From DASUNP01 sp035249305 (GTDB lineage Bacteria > Acidobacteriota > Blastocatellia > UBA7656): DNA of 64,000 nucleotides. The position numbers and the translations under genes are program-made. Position 1 is the first letter of the stretch. Every line of letters starts with the position of its first letter. The notes under the pieces are model-generated. The model did no database searches and was not told where the DNA came from. It saw only the letters and a list, made by a program, of their open reading frames with translations. Shown here one piece after another: positions 1 to 7,899 of the stretch. The stretch covers positions 1-64,000 of the forward strand of contig DATFGQ010000037.1 in assembly GCA_035249305.1 (NCBI GenBank), read 5' to 3'.

Positions 1-1
1 C

Positions 2-838
2 GGGGGCGCTGCGACCTTGACGGTGACCACGACGTTCACGGCAGGAGACAACAACGTCTTCGGGCCGTTCACAAGGACCGTCGTATGCCCGATAAACCTG
101 GGCGTGAGGGCTCCGATAGTCTTCTCGGTGACGCCTAGCGATGGGAACTGCGCGGTGCCGGTGCAGAACCTGATAGTTACGGGCGCGTGCTTCTGCCTGC
201 CGAACGGAGCGCCTGGAGTAACTAGCGCGTTCGCGGTGGAGGTGGGTAACCCGTCGAACGTGATAAACGCGATAGCGGTGAAGAACCTGTCGTGCTTCCT
301 GGTGGACGCTGAGTTCCGGTTCACGAGTGCTAATGCTGGGAGGTCGTTCCTGATCTTCCTGGTTGGTCCGGGAGGGACGAGCCGTAACCTGACGAGCCTG
401 CCGGCGGGAGCGCCAGCGGGATGCCCGCTGGGCAACGAGCAGGGTATACAGGTGACCTTCACTTGCAACGCCACGACGCCGTGCACACCCGGCACGCCGG
501 GGTGCCCGCCGTGTGTGCCGGGCGACCCGCGACCTGAGTGCAGCACACCTCTCGACCTTGCTATCGTAAACGGGTGCAGGCTCAATCGCAGCGCGTCAGG
601 CGTCTTCACTCTCGACGTGACCGGGCGGAACTTCAAAAATACCGCGACGGTGACCATAGCCGGGCAGTCCCCGAAGAAGGCGAAGTTTAAAGATCCTGAT
701 GCCGGGTCAAACACGTTCAACAGGGTTACGCTCAAGGGCAGGGTCTGCCGTAACCTGCCGGGCATCATAATAGTGACCAACCCTCTCAGCAGACCTTCCT
801 CGCCGTTCCAGTGCAGCGAGAGGTGTCCGGTCAACTAA
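2..838 (+). CDS. Cys-rich secreted IPT/TIG-like protein, 5' end missing
   Basis: The frame is open to the left edge, so the true start lies outside the window. About 278 residues are visible. The sequence is beta-strand-like, with regularly spaced cysteines and a Pro/Cys/Gly-rich linker near residues 158-180 (PGTPGCPPCVPGDP). This linker separates an N-terminal part from a C-terminal part beginning DLAIVNGCRLNRS, which resembles an IPT/TIG immunoglobulin-like domain (DVTGRNFKNTATVTIAG). Such domains are typical of exported cell-surface proteins, and the paired cysteines fit an oxidising compartment. I do not recognise a specific family. The gene ends in TAA and is followed by a clear terminator. 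Confidence 0.6.
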   Translation, partial: GGAATLTVTTTFTAGDNNVFGPFTRTVVCPINLGVRAPIVFSVTPSDGNCAVPVQNLIVTGACFCLPNGAPGVTSAFAVEVGNPSNVINAIAVKNLSCFLVDAEFRFTSANAGRSFLIFLVGPGGTSRNLTSLPAGAPAGCPLGNEQGIQVTFTCNATTPCTPGTPGCPPCVPGDPRPECSTPLDLAIVNGCRLNRSASGVFTLDVTGRNFKNTATVTIAGQSPKKAKFKDPDAGSNTFNRVTLKGRVCRNLPGIIIVTNPLSRPSSPFQCSERCPVN

Positions 839-862
839 CGATCAAATCAATCAATAAGCTTG

Positions 863-893
863 AGGAGGGCCAGAATCCGGCCCTCCTTTTTTT
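863..893 (+). terminator. Rho-independent terminator
   Basis: Nine paired bases (AGGAGGGCC-type arm at 863-871 and its complement at 879-887) enclose a 7-base loop and run into a 7-base T tract at 887-893. It lies 25 bases after the stop of the preceding gene and should end its transcript. Confidence 0.85.
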
Positions 894-895
894 CG

Positions 896-1027
896 TCTAT
901 AGCGGTTTGCAAATTGATGTGACCGCTATTTCGGAGTGCGGTGACTTGTCACCGCTTTTGTGTTAGCCATTACGGCTTCCCCTAACCCGAAAGCGCCGCG
1001 GGGTCTGCGCACTCCGAAGGAGTCGCT
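896..1027. repeat. Dispersed palindromic repeat, family A, copy 1
   Basis: An 87-base core (931-1017) is bounded by 10-base inverted repeats, TCGGAGTGCG and CGCACTCCGA, and contains the perfect palindrome GCGGTGAC-TT-GTCACCGC. The homology extends about 30 bases to the left. A second copy lies at 5724-5853 with only scattered substitutions. There is no coding capacity, so it is MITE-like or REP-like. Confidence 0.85.
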
Positions 1028-1139
1028 TCTTATTAAGGAAGGTTACGATTAGAAACCACCAGGAACAATCAGCGGCAGAAGATTCGATGGGCTAAAGATT
1101 TTGAGTTCAATGCTCACGTGAAGGATTTAAGGAGGAAAG

Positions 1140-1212
1140 TGGAGCTAGTCGGGCTCGAACCGACGGCCTCTGCAATGCCATTGCAGCGCTCTCCCAACTG
1201 AGCTATAGCCCC
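1140..1212 (-). tRNA. tRNA-Ala (anticodon GGC)
   Basis: On the minus strand there is a 73-base cloverleaf: acceptor GGGGCTA pairing with TAGCTCC (one G-U), D arm AGCTCAGTTGGGAGAGC, an anticodon stem CTGCA/TGCAG holding the loop ATGGCAT (anticodon GGC), and a T arm with GGTTCGAGCC. The discriminator base is A, typical of tRNA-Ala. The 3' CCA is not encoded. Confidence 0.95.
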
Positions 1213-1333
1213 ATACGGATTCGCTCTCGTGCTTTTTGAGCGTAGATCAATACTAGCAAACGGGCTTTTGCAGAGTCAACTATGCGCCGGGCCGTCAGAC
1301 CTTACCGGAAGAGGTGAGCAACCGCGCCGCGCT

Positions 1334-1555
1334 TCAATCGCCTTCCCTGTGCATCCTTTCCCACTCCGACTTCCAGGAGGGGTCGAGGTCCTTGATGCGC
1401 ATCTCAAGCTCCAGCGTCAGGTCGCTCAGCTTGTCCATAAAGCGCTCGACGTCCGGGTAATCGTTGTCCTCCGACGCGCGCTCGGCGGCGATAGTCAACC
1501 CGTTGAGCATCTCGTATAGAGTTTTAAGGACTTCTAATTCACCTTTGCTGCTCAT
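1334..1555 (-). CDS. Small acidic helical protein, unknown function
   Basis: This is a 73-residue protein, rich in Glu/Asp/Leu and predicted to be mostly alpha-helical (ELEVLKTLYEMLNGL, DKLSDLTLELEMRIKDL). No Cys, signal peptide or membrane segment is seen and I do not recognise the family. The ATG at 1555 is preferred over an upstream in-frame GTG at 1594, because the GTG lies inside the terminator stem of the neighbouring gene. A TATACT box lies 8 bases before the ATG and there is no Shine-Dalgarno sequence, so the mRNA may be leaderless. Confidence 0.6.
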   Translation of the reverse strand: MSSKGELEVLKTLYEMLNGLTIAAERASEDNDYPDVERFMDKLSDLTLELEMRIKDLDPSWKSEWERMHREGD

Positions 1556-1579
1556 CACGGATGAGTATATCTCAAATCG

Positions 1580-1622
1580 CAAAACAAAAGCCACGCAGCA
1601 TCAGGCTTGAGACGCTGCGTGG
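1580..1622 (-). terminator. Rho-independent terminator of the M1-like gene
   Basis: On the minus strand a perfect 9-bp stem, CCACGCAGC and GCTGCGTGG (1591-1599 and 1614-1622), is followed by CTTTTGTTTTG. It lies 28 bases after the stop codon of the M1-like gene. Confidence 0.85.
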
Positions 1623-1649
1623 CCGAGTCCGATTCCGTCGTGTCGCGGC

Positions 1650-3680
1650 TTAATCGCTTTGCGCCGTCGACCGCTCGCGCTTGTATGGCTGGCCGAGGTA
1701 CTTTTCGGCCACCTGTTGCGCGCCGTTGTAGTTGTTGCCCGTCTCCTTCGCCTTGTTGTACTCGGCGACGGCGCGGTCGCGGTTGCCCTGCGCGTCGTAA
1801 GCGTTGCCGCGGTATATGTACGACCAGACTTCCAGCCACGAAGGGTCGAGGTCGCCGTTGAGCGATTCCGAAAAATAGTCTTTCGCTTTGTCCCAGTTCC
1901 GCTGCTCCATGAAAAGCAGCCCCAGATTATACCAGGCCCAGGACGAGCGCGGGTTGAGCTTGAGCGCCGCGCGGAACTGCTCTTCGGCTTCGGCGTACTC
2001 TTCGCGCTGGAAGTGCTGTATGCCGCGCCGCACGATAACCGACGTGCGAATCGTGTCCGAGATGCGGAGGTAGCGGTTTTCGGGGTCGACTATTACGTCA
2101 AGCGGCTTGCCTTCCGACGAGATCTCGAAATCGGCGGAGGTCCCTTTGAGGTCTATCGTCGTGCGGCTCTCGCGCCCGCCTTCGGCCTCAAGGGCGATGC
2201 CGACGGGGCCGCGGAACGAATCGAGGTTCTGACGGACCGTGCCGCGCACCTTGAACTTGCCCTCTTTCGTGCGGATGATCGCGTAGTCGACTTTGAACTC
2301 GGGCACTCCGGTCGAGTCTATCCAGAGCCCGAAAAAGCCGCGCATGTTCGAGCCGGCCACCTTGTCGGTCAGCGCTTCGAAGTCGTCTATGCTCGCGCTC
2401 TGCCCCTTGTACGTAGAGTAATAATTCTTAATAAGGTTAAAGAACTTATCGTCGCCTATCGTGCTGCGGAGCATGTGGTAGACGTACGCGCCTTTGTAGA
2501 AGATCACCGAGCGGAAGGCGGGCGACTGGTCGTTGAGCTGCGCGGGCGCGCGGGCTATGGAAGACTCCTGCTCGAAGGCGAGCGCCAGCTCAAGAATTTC
2601 CGAGACGGTCCCCTGGAATTCCGCCGGGCTCTGCCGCGACTCGCGGTAGAGGACGCTGGAGTATTCCGCCAGACCTTGCGACAGCCATGCGTCGTCGAAG
2701 TTCTTCAACCCCACGGCCTGCCCCCACCACTGGTAAGCCACTTCGCGCGCCAGGTCGTCTACGGGCAGCTCTCTTTCAGAGACCAGCATGCGGTGTGCGA
2801 GGAACCCTATGCCCGCGCCGCTGTAAGTGTCCAGCGTCTCGTCGTCGACTTCCGCGACGACGTAGCGCGGCGCGAACTGGTAAGCGCCGAACTTCGTGTT
2901 ATAGAACTGGAGTATCTGCGCGATCTCCTGGCCGAACTCGTTTACGCGCGCCTCCGAGCCGGGAAGCACGAACAGGTCGACCTGCAATCCCGCGCTGTTT
3001 ATCGTGCGGTTGATAAACTGGCCGGCGGCGAACGACCCCGGCAGGACTGGTTGCGTCTCGACGAACGTAAAGGTCTTCCGCCCGTCCTTTGTCGGGGCAG
3101 GCGTGACGGGGCTCGCGCTGTGGCCCGCGACCGACCAGTTACCCGGCACGGTCAGGCTGATCTCGGAAGTCGCGCGGTCCGCGGCGTAGCCATGAAAGGG
3201 GAACCAGCGCGAGGCATAGAACAGGTAAGAGCCTTCGGGGCCTACGTAGGCGAGCCTACGGTCCGGCACCGGCCCGCCTTCGGGCGTAGCGAGCGGTCCC
3301 GCGTACTCGAACGTCAGGGTGATCTCGCTGCCCGGCTGGTACAACTGCCCGAGGTTGACCTTGACGTTCAGGTCGTTGACTTTGTCCTGGATGAACTGCA
3401 AAGCCGTCTTGCCGTCGGGGCCTTTGACCGCGGAGATCGTAAGCGACCCATTCATCTCAAGCACGGCCGATTGAGTCTGCTTGAGCGGCTTAAAGGTGAC
3501 TGCCGCGGTAGCCTTCAGCGTGTGCGAGTCAGGTATCAGCTCTGCGTTGATCTTGTAGCGTGTTATGTCTATCGCCGCTCCCAGCTCTTCGGTCTGCGCG
3601 GGCGCGGCCGGGGCTAGCAGTAAGGCCAGGGCTAGAGTCACGGCTGACATTACCATCTTAGAAAAGCGTCTCTTATTCAT
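1650..3680 (-). CDS. Secreted M1-peptidase-like protein, zinc site lost, C-terminal TPR
   Basis: This is a 676-residue protein with an N-terminal signal peptide (residues 1-28, ending APAQ). It has the M1 layout: a beta-sandwich N-terminal domain, then a gluzincin-like domain at about 230-460, and TPR repeats at about 560-650. The expected HExxH is REVAYQWWG at about 311-319. Eighteen residues further on, the third zinc ligand Glu is Gln (WLSQGLAEY). The exopeptidase GxMEN segment reads GAGIGF. All three ligands are therefore replaced while the spacing is intact. Family knowledge makes it a non-catalytic pseudopeptidase, perhaps a peptide-binding or scaffold protein. The start has AGAAGGA 9-10 bases upstream. 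A TATAAT box lies near 3725-3730 on the same strand. Confidence 0.85.
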   Translation of the reverse strand: MNKRRFSKMVMSAVTLALALLLAPAAPAQTEELGAAIDITRYKINAELIPDSHTLKATAAVTFKPLKQTQSAVLEMNGSLTISAVKGPDGKTALQFIQDKVNDLNVKVNLGQLYQPGSEITLTFEYAGPLATPEGGPVPDRRLAYVGPEGSYLFYASRWFPFHGYAADRATSEISLTVPGNWSVAGHSASPVTPAPTKDGRKTFTFVETQPVLPGSFAAGQFINRTINSAGLQVDLFVLPGSEARVNEFGQEIAQILQFYNTKFGAYQFAPRYVVAEVDDETLDTYSGAGIGFLAHRMLVSERELPVDDLAREVAYQWWGQAVGLKNFDDAWLSQGLAEYSSVLYRESRQSPAEFQGTVSEILELALAFEQESSIARAPAQLNDQSPAFRSVIFYKGAYVYHMLRSTIGDDKFFNLIKNYYSTYKGQSASIDDFEALTDKVAGSNMRGFFGLWIDSTGVPEFKVDYAIIRTKEGKFKVRGTVRQNLDSFRGPVGIALEAEGGRESRTTIDLKGTSADFEISSEGKPLDVIVDPENRYLRISDTIRTSVIVRRGIQHFQREEYAEAEEQFRAALKLNPRSSWAWYNLGLLFMEQRNWDKAKDYFSESLNGDLDPSWLEVWSYIYRGNAYDAQGNRDRAVAEYNKAKETGNNYNGAQQVAEKYLGQPYKRERSTAQSD

Positions 3681-3873
3681 TCTGTTCCGATTCCTTCTGG
3701 GTGAATAGATTGATTCGACTATAAATTATAACATCTAGCCGAACGCCCTGACCAGCATGGGCTTCGGCCTCCGGACAGCGACAATAGAGAATGGCTCGCC
3801 CGGTCTTTTCTTGCGATCTTATCAGCGGCCGAGGGGTGGCAAACCCGGCCACAGAGCTTATAAAATCTCTCCC

Positions 3874-4548
3874 ATGGCAGCGCCTCGACAGACACTTTCC
3901 AACCCTTTCGCCGCGCCCGACGCTGGCGCGAGCCGCGCGGCCTGCGAGACAGCCTGCCTGGTGCTTTTCGTAGAGGCGATAATGTGGGTCGCGCCGATGG
4001 TGAGAGACGAGAGGGCCGCTTCGCTCGGGCTGTCGTTTATTACCGTCGTGCTGCTCGCGACCTGCTACGTGCGAGACAGGCGAACGGCGCGCTTGCTCGG
4101 GTTGAGGCTCGATAATCTTCTCGGCGTCATCAAGCGTCTCGCCTTGCCGCTTGGCGTCTTCGTCGTGTCGGTGGTCGCGGTCGGCTGGGCGGCCGGGACG
4201 TTGAGGTTCGGGACGAAATTCTATTCCATGCTCTTGACCGTCCCGCTGTGGGCCTTGCTTCAACAGTACATGCTCTTAGCGTTCGCAAACCACCGCCTGC
4301 GCGTCCTGGCCGGCGGCCGCAGCGCGGCGGCGACGGCGGCGATGTTCGCGCTGCTCCACTTCCCAAACCCGATCCTGATGATCGTCTGCGCCGCGGGCGG
4401 TTACATATGGGCGCGCGAGTACGAGCGTGAGCCTAACCTATTTGCGACGGCGCTCACCCACACACTTGCGAGCGCCTTCTTAGCCAATTCCCTTCCCGGC
4501 TCGCTGCTCAAGAACATGGTCGTGGGGTACAACTTTTTTTTCAGATGA
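3874..4548 (+). CDS. CPBP-like intramembrane protein with QQ in place of EE
   Basis: This is a 224-residue membrane protein with about six or seven hydrophobic segments. The C-terminal half follows the CPBP (Abi) pattern: LLQQYMLLAFANHRL, then FALLHFPNP, then THTLASAF. The usual EExxxR motif of the glutamic-type membrane protease is QQxxLL here. It may belong to a QQ subfamily or be inactive. ATG 3874 is chosen over upstream ATG 3757: TAAAAT lies 7 bases before it, with a TGGCAA-like -35, and the upstream extension is not membrane-like. It converges on the sulfur-relay operon with a 17-base gap. Confidence 0.6.
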   Translation: MAAPRQTLSNPFAAPDAGASRAACETACLVLFVEAIMWVAPMVRDERAASLGLSFITVVLLATCYVRDRRTARLLGLRLDNLLGVIKRLALPLGVFVVSVVAVGWAAGTLRFGTKFYSMLLTVPLWALLQQYMLLAFANHRLRVLAGGRSAAATAAMFALLHFPNPILMIVCAAGGYIWAREYEREPNLFATALTHTLASAFLANSLPGSLLKNMVVGYNFFFR

Positions 4549-4565
4549 GCCTCCCTCGAACCTTT

Positions 4566-4943
4566 TTACCAGTGCCACACCTGGTCATGCTCTGTAATCA
4601 ATCCTGCGATCTCGCTTCTGCGAATCAGACGGACCGGGCCCGTGCAGCTCTCGTTCTTAATCCCGCGCTCTTCCAGGTCGTCGCGCACGGCGTAGACCAT
4701 CACGCCCTTTTCAAAGAGCCTCGCGATGTCGTCGCCAGGGCGGGCGGGGTGATTGATCCTGAGGCCGCCGATCGCAAGCGCCGGACACTCCTGGCTCACC
4801 AGGTAGTTGACGGCGTTGGCGCGCAGCAGAACCGTCAGCTCCGCGCCCGCGTTGCGGAGCGCCTGGCTCAGCCACAGTATCGTGTCGTCCTGCTCTTCGA
4901 GCGTCGCGCGGTAGGCTGTTTCGATTATGTTTAAAATCTTCAT
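4566..4943 (-). CDS. DsrE/F-superfamily small protein, third gene of operon
   Basis: This 125-residue protein has a DsrE/DsrF/TusBCD-like alpha/beta fold: MKILNIIETAY, then a helix with DDTILWLSQALRNAGAELTVLL, then VMVYAVRDDLEERGI. It contains two cysteines (SQEC and ESCTG). Family members move sulfur as persulfide or bind such carriers in the cytoplasm. ATG 4943 has GGAGG 8 bases upstream; an in-frame TTG 15 bases earlier overlaps that site and is rejected. It lies 18 bases after the middle operon gene. The exact partner and substrate cannot be read from sequence. Confidence 0.7.
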   Translation of the reverse strand: MKILNIIETAYRATLEEQDDTILWLSQALRNAGAELTVLLRANAVNYLVSQECPALAIGGLRINHPARPGDDIARLFEKGVMVYAVRDDLEERGIKNESCTGPVRLIRRSEIAGLITEHDQVWHW

Positions 4944-4961
4944 GGCTTTCCTCCGCAATCC

Positions 4962-5369
4962 CTACTTCGTGGGAATGACAAGCGTGTTCGTAGACTCAAG
5001 GGCCATCTTTAAGAAATCGCCCGGCCCTCCGCGCCTGACGCCTTCGACCGAGCTCGCCGCGCCTCGCTCGTCTACGCAGAGCCCGCAATTGACCCAGGTC
5101 AGAAGCGGGTCCTGACGGCCCATCTTCAGAAGCGAGGCGACAAAGTTCTTCGTCAGGGGGTGGTCTTCAGCTTCCACCGTAGTCCCCTTCACGGGGTTCG
5201 CGTGCGGTGTCTGCTCTTTGAAGGCGAGGTTGACGGCGCCTTCGTAAGCAAACACGTTGACCGAGATCCCCTTCTTCAACGCCGACGAGATTATTCGAAA
5301 CGCCGTGGTCGAATTCGCCGATTCGAAGGGCGGGTCCATCAAAGCTATCGTCAAAGTTTTGCGTTCCAT
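4962..5369 (-). CDS. DsrE-family protein with CGLC motif, middle gene of operon
   Basis: This is a 135-residue DsrE/DsrF-like protein. The N-terminus (LTIALMDPPFESANSTTAF) forms the first strand and loop, followed by KKGISVNVFAYEGAV. Near residues 92-100 is WVNCGLCVDERG, with paired cysteines in a Cys-x-x-Cys arrangement followed by Arg-Gly, as found in many DsrE-like sulfur carriers. It is the best candidate in the operon for the persulfide-carrying subunit. GGAGG lies just upstream of ATG 5369 and overlaps the end of the preceding gene, indicating translational coupling. Confidence 0.72.
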   Translation of the reverse strand: MERKTLTIALMDPPFESANSTTAFRIISSALKKGISVNVFAYEGAVNLAFKEQTPHANPVKGTTVEAEDHPLTKNFVASLLKMGRQDPLLTWVNCGLCVDERGAASSVEGVRRGGPGDFLKMALESTNTLVIPTK

Positions 5370-5378
5370 AACTCCTCC

Positions 5379-5708
5379 TCAGTGCCAGATGGCCTTAGTG
5401 CCTTCCTGCGCCAGAAGGTCTACGAGCGTATCTATGCCGGACTCTTTAACGCCGCCCATCAAATCCGCCGCGCGAAGCCCGCGCTCGCCTAAAGAAAAGT
5501 CATCGGCCAGCAGCCGTATACCCTCTTCGGCGAGCATCGGCAGTTGAGAGGCGCGCGCTCCCGCACGCGCGGCCAGCACGCCGTTCTGGACGAGGAAGAC
5601 CGTCACGTCCTGGCCGCTGCGTTTTAGGGCCGCGGCCGTCTCTACGACAAACTGCACGTCGCGCGATTCGAATGGGTCACGCGATTCGATGAATAAATAC
5701 CTGCTCAT
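5379..5708 (-). CDS. DsrE-family protein, first gene of sulfur-relay-like operon
   Basis: This is a 109-residue DsrE-like protein (MSRYLFIESRDPFESRDVQF, DVTVFLVQNGVLAARAG, LLADDFSLGERGL). It has no cysteine at all, so it cannot itself carry a persulfide and is probably a structural subunit, as in the TusBCD/DsrEFH heterohexamers. AAAGGAG precedes ATG 5708. The three genes run in the same direction with gaps of 9 and 18 bases. No DsrC/TusE or dissimilatory sulfite reductase gene is in the window. Confidence 0.7.
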   Translation of the reverse strand: MSRYLFIESRDPFESRDVQFVVETAAALKRSGQDVTVFLVQNGVLAARAGARASQLPMLAEEGIRLLADDFSLGERGLRAADLMGGVKESGIDTLVDLLAQEGTKAIWH

Positions 5709-5723
5709 TTCGATCGCTCCTTT

Positions 5724-5853
5724 CTATAGCGGATTGTGATTGCATGTGACGACTATTTCGGAGTGCGGTGACTTGTCACCGCTTTTGTGTTAGCCATTAC
5801 GGCTTCTCCTAAAGAAAAGCGCCGCGGGGTCTGCGCACTCCGAAGGAGTCGCT
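5724..5853. repeat. Dispersed palindromic repeat, family A, copy 2
   Basis: Second copy of the element at 896-1027. The TCGGAGTGCG and CGCACTCCGA ends are at 5758-5767 and 5834-5843, with the same internal GCGGTGAC/GTCACCGC palindrome. It fills the gap between the beta-propeller gene and the sulfur-relay operon, overlapping the region where the operon promoter would be expected. Confidence 0.85.
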
Positions 5854-5863
5854 GATTACTTCT

Positions 5864-7180
5864 TCATCTGACTCTTACAGCGACGCCGTGGGGGTCCGCG
5901 CGCTCGACGCCCCCGACGACGTGGCTGATGGGCGCGACGGCTTTGAAGGCGCCCTTCTTGCCGTTGCTCTTGACCTTGATGATGCCCAGGCCGGGCGTCG
6001 CGCCGACCGCGTTATTGACGCCCGCGACGTTGGCCGTCAGCGGGTTCGGCCCGCGCAGCGCCATAAACATCAAGTCCCCGTCGGGCGACCTGTCGAGAAG
6101 ATCCGGGGCGGGGTCCGACGACACGTCGCCGACAAGATCGATCTCGTTGACGACGGTGTTGCTGCTCGTCTTCACGACTATTATTCGGTTGGCCGCGCGG
6201 TCGGCGACCCAGAGGTACTTCTCTTTTTTGTTGAGCGCCATGCCGTGCGAGTCTACGAACCCGCGGTCGTCGTGGCTGTAGATCACCGCCGGCTGTGGCG
6301 TGTTCGGCGGGTTGGGGGTGGACGAAAAAGCCGACAGCGGGAACGTATAGAGGTCCGCTTCGAGCGGGTTGGCCGGCGCCCCTCCGCCCGCGTTTATGTA
6401 CATCTGGCCGTCCAGGTGAACGCCGCCGCAGCCGTTCCCGTGAATGTGCGCGCGGTCGTATTCGGCCACTATCGCGAGCGGCGTCGCCGTGCTGTCGACT
6501 ACGAACATGCCGCCGCCGCGCAAGGTGACAAAGACGAACCGCCCTTCTTCGTCGAAGTCGGGGCAGATTGGCGCGTTGTCAGGCCGGAGCGTCGCGTCCT
6601 GGCATGCGAGCCCGTTAGGCGTAGTGCAGGTGGCGAGGTTGAGCGTCGCCGCGCTTTCAAGCGTGAACGTGTTGGTCGCGTAGTCGGTCCTTATGCGCTG
6701 TAGCAGCTTGCCGTTCTGGTTGGCGACGATCAAGTACCTGTCGTCGGGCGAAGGGACGGCGGCGTGCGCCTGCTCTCCGACATCTATGCAAGCGATCGGC
6801 TGGCGCGTCGCCGCGTTAATGAAGAGAACGTGGCCGGTCGCTACAAACGAGATGATCGCGTGCGTCTGGTCGTGGTTGAAAAAGAGCATGTGAGGGCGGC
6901 GCGGCGCTGTGCCCGTCTCCTCGATGGAGAGGTCGCGAGCCGCCCCGCCGAGGTCTATCACTTCGGGCGTTGCTGTGGAAGGGTCGTCCGATTCAAGCTC
7001 GGTGTCCCGGTAGATGTAGAGTGTGCCGCCGCCGTCTGCGGTCGTGTCCGACTGGTCGAGTATCCAGACCTCGTATGGCCCACTTCTTTCAGACGGGTTG
7101 TGCGCCAGACTTGCCGCGCTCAAGGCCACGAGGGCCACCGCGACGGAAAAGAGGAATATCGCTTTTCGAGTAAAGAGCAT
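5864..7180 (-). CDS. Secreted YncE-like beta-propeller protein
   Basis: This is a 438-residue protein with a signal peptide (residues 1-26, ending SLAH). It carries repeated blades of the kind seen in YncE/lactonase-like seven-bladed propellers: HMLFFNHDQTHAIISFVATGHV, VPSPDDRYLIVANQNGK, GRFVFVTLRGGGMFVVD, KYLWVADRAANRIIVVK. His residues occur in the central blades (AHIHGNGCGGVHL, DSHGMAL). The role is probably extracytoplasmic ligand or metal binding, but the substrate is unknown. A strong GAGGAGG lies 9 bases before ATG 7180. It stands as a single gene, divergent from the sigma factor. Confidence 0.75.
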   Translation of the reverse strand: MLFTRKAIFLFSVAVALVALSAASLAHNPSERSGPYEVWILDQSDTTADGGGTLYIYRDTELESDDPSTATPEVIDLGGAARDLSIEETGTAPRRPHMLFFNHDQTHAIISFVATGHVLFINAATRQPIACIDVGEQAHAAVPSPDDRYLIVANQNGKLLQRIRTDYATNTFTLESAATLNLATCTTPNGLACQDATLRPDNAPICPDFDEEGRFVFVTLRGGGMFVVDSTATPLAIVAEYDRAHIHGNGCGGVHLDGQMYINAGGGAPANPLEADLYTFPLSAFSSTPNPPNTPQPAVIYSHDDRGFVDSHGMALNKKEKYLWVADRAANRIIVVKTSSNTVVNEIDLVGDVSSDPAPDLLDRSPDGDLMFMALRGPNPLTANVAGVNNAVGATPGLGIIKVKSNGKKGAFKAVAPISHVVGGVERADPHGVAVRVR

Positions 7181-7278
7181 GATTTGTGAGCCTCCTCGGT
7201 GATGAGTATTCTTTAGAACCTTCGTCTATATAAGCGGGAACCGCGTTTGAAAACTTGCATGGCGGGCGGGAAATTTGT

Positions 7279-7287
7279 TGCTATAAT
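7279..7287 (+). promoter_or_regulatory. Extended -10 promoter element of the sigma/kinase operon
   Basis: TGCTATAAT is a perfect -10 hexamer (7282-7287) with the extended TGn. It lies 42 bases before the sigma-factor ATG. No good -35 is seen at the usual spacing, as expected for extended -10 promoters. Confidence 0.55.
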
Positions 7288-7329
7288 CCTCGCGCCTCCG
7301 ACTGATCCTCGCTCGCCGAGGGAGGGATA

Positions 7330-7899
7330 ATGCCTTCGCCTAGGGAAGTGACCCAACTCTTACAGGCCTGGAGTCAGGGAGATCAATCGGCCCTGGAGAA
7401 GCTCTTGCCTCTCGTTTATAACGAACTGCACCGCCTGGCCCGGCGTTACATGGTCCGGGAAGGCGCGGGCCACACTCTGCAAACGACCGCGCTCGTCAAC
7501 GAAGCTTACCTCAGGCTGGTCGACGTGACGGGCGTCGAATGGCAAAACCGCGCGCACTTCTTCGCCGTCTCGGCCCAGATGATGCGGCGCATACTCGTCG
7601 ATTTCGCCCGCTCGCGCAAATACCAGAAGCGCGGCGGCGGCGCGCGGCGCGTGACGTTCGACGAGGCGATTGAAATAGGCGCGGAGCAGGACGCCGACCT
7701 TGTCGCGCTCGACGACGCGATGAAGGCGCTCGCTTCAGTCGACGAACGCAAGAGCAGGGTCGTGGAGCTTCGCTTCTTCGGCGGCTTGAGCGTAGAAGAG
7801 ACTGCCCACGTGCTCGGCGTTTCGCCCGACACGGTGATGCGCGATTGGAAGATGGCCAAGGTCTGGCTCTTGCGCGAAATGAGCGGGGGCCGCGGATGA
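7330..7899 (+). CDS. ECF-type RNA polymerase sigma factor (TIGR02999-like)
   Basis: This is a 189-residue sigma factor. Region 2 spans about 5-90, including YNELHRLARRYM and HTLQTTALVNEAYLRL, a hallmark of the TIGR02999/ECF-like group in Acidobacteria and Planctomycetes. Region 4 spans about 125-185, with VVELRFFGGLSVEETAHVLG and VSPDTVMRDWKMAK as the helix-turn-helix. GAGGGAGGG precedes the ATG. Its stop overlaps the start of the giant kinase gene (ATGA at 7896-7899), so the two are translationally coupled. This group of sigma factors has no classical membrane anti-sigma factor and is typically controlled by an adjacent Ser/Thr kinase. Confidence 0.92.
   Translation: MPSPREVTQLLQAWSQGDQSALEKLLPLVYNELHRLARRYMVREGAGHTLQTTALVNEAYLRLVDVTGVEWQNRAHFFAVSAQMMRRILVDFARSRKYQKRGGGARRVTFDEAIEIGAEQDADLVALDDAMKALASVDERKSRVVELRFFGGLSVEETAHVLGVSPDTVMRDWKMAKVWLLREMSGGRG

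Noticed and set aside
1140..1212. tRNA gene as an integration site of a genomic island
   Set aside because: No integrase gene and no repeated tRNA 3' end are found in the neighbouring sequence.
1659..3617. Long plus-strand open frame opposite the M1-like gene
   Set aside because: Its residues are Arg/Val/Leu/Asp-biased as expected for an antisense shadow of a high-GC gene. There is no ribosome site, and the minus strand has a clear domain pattern.
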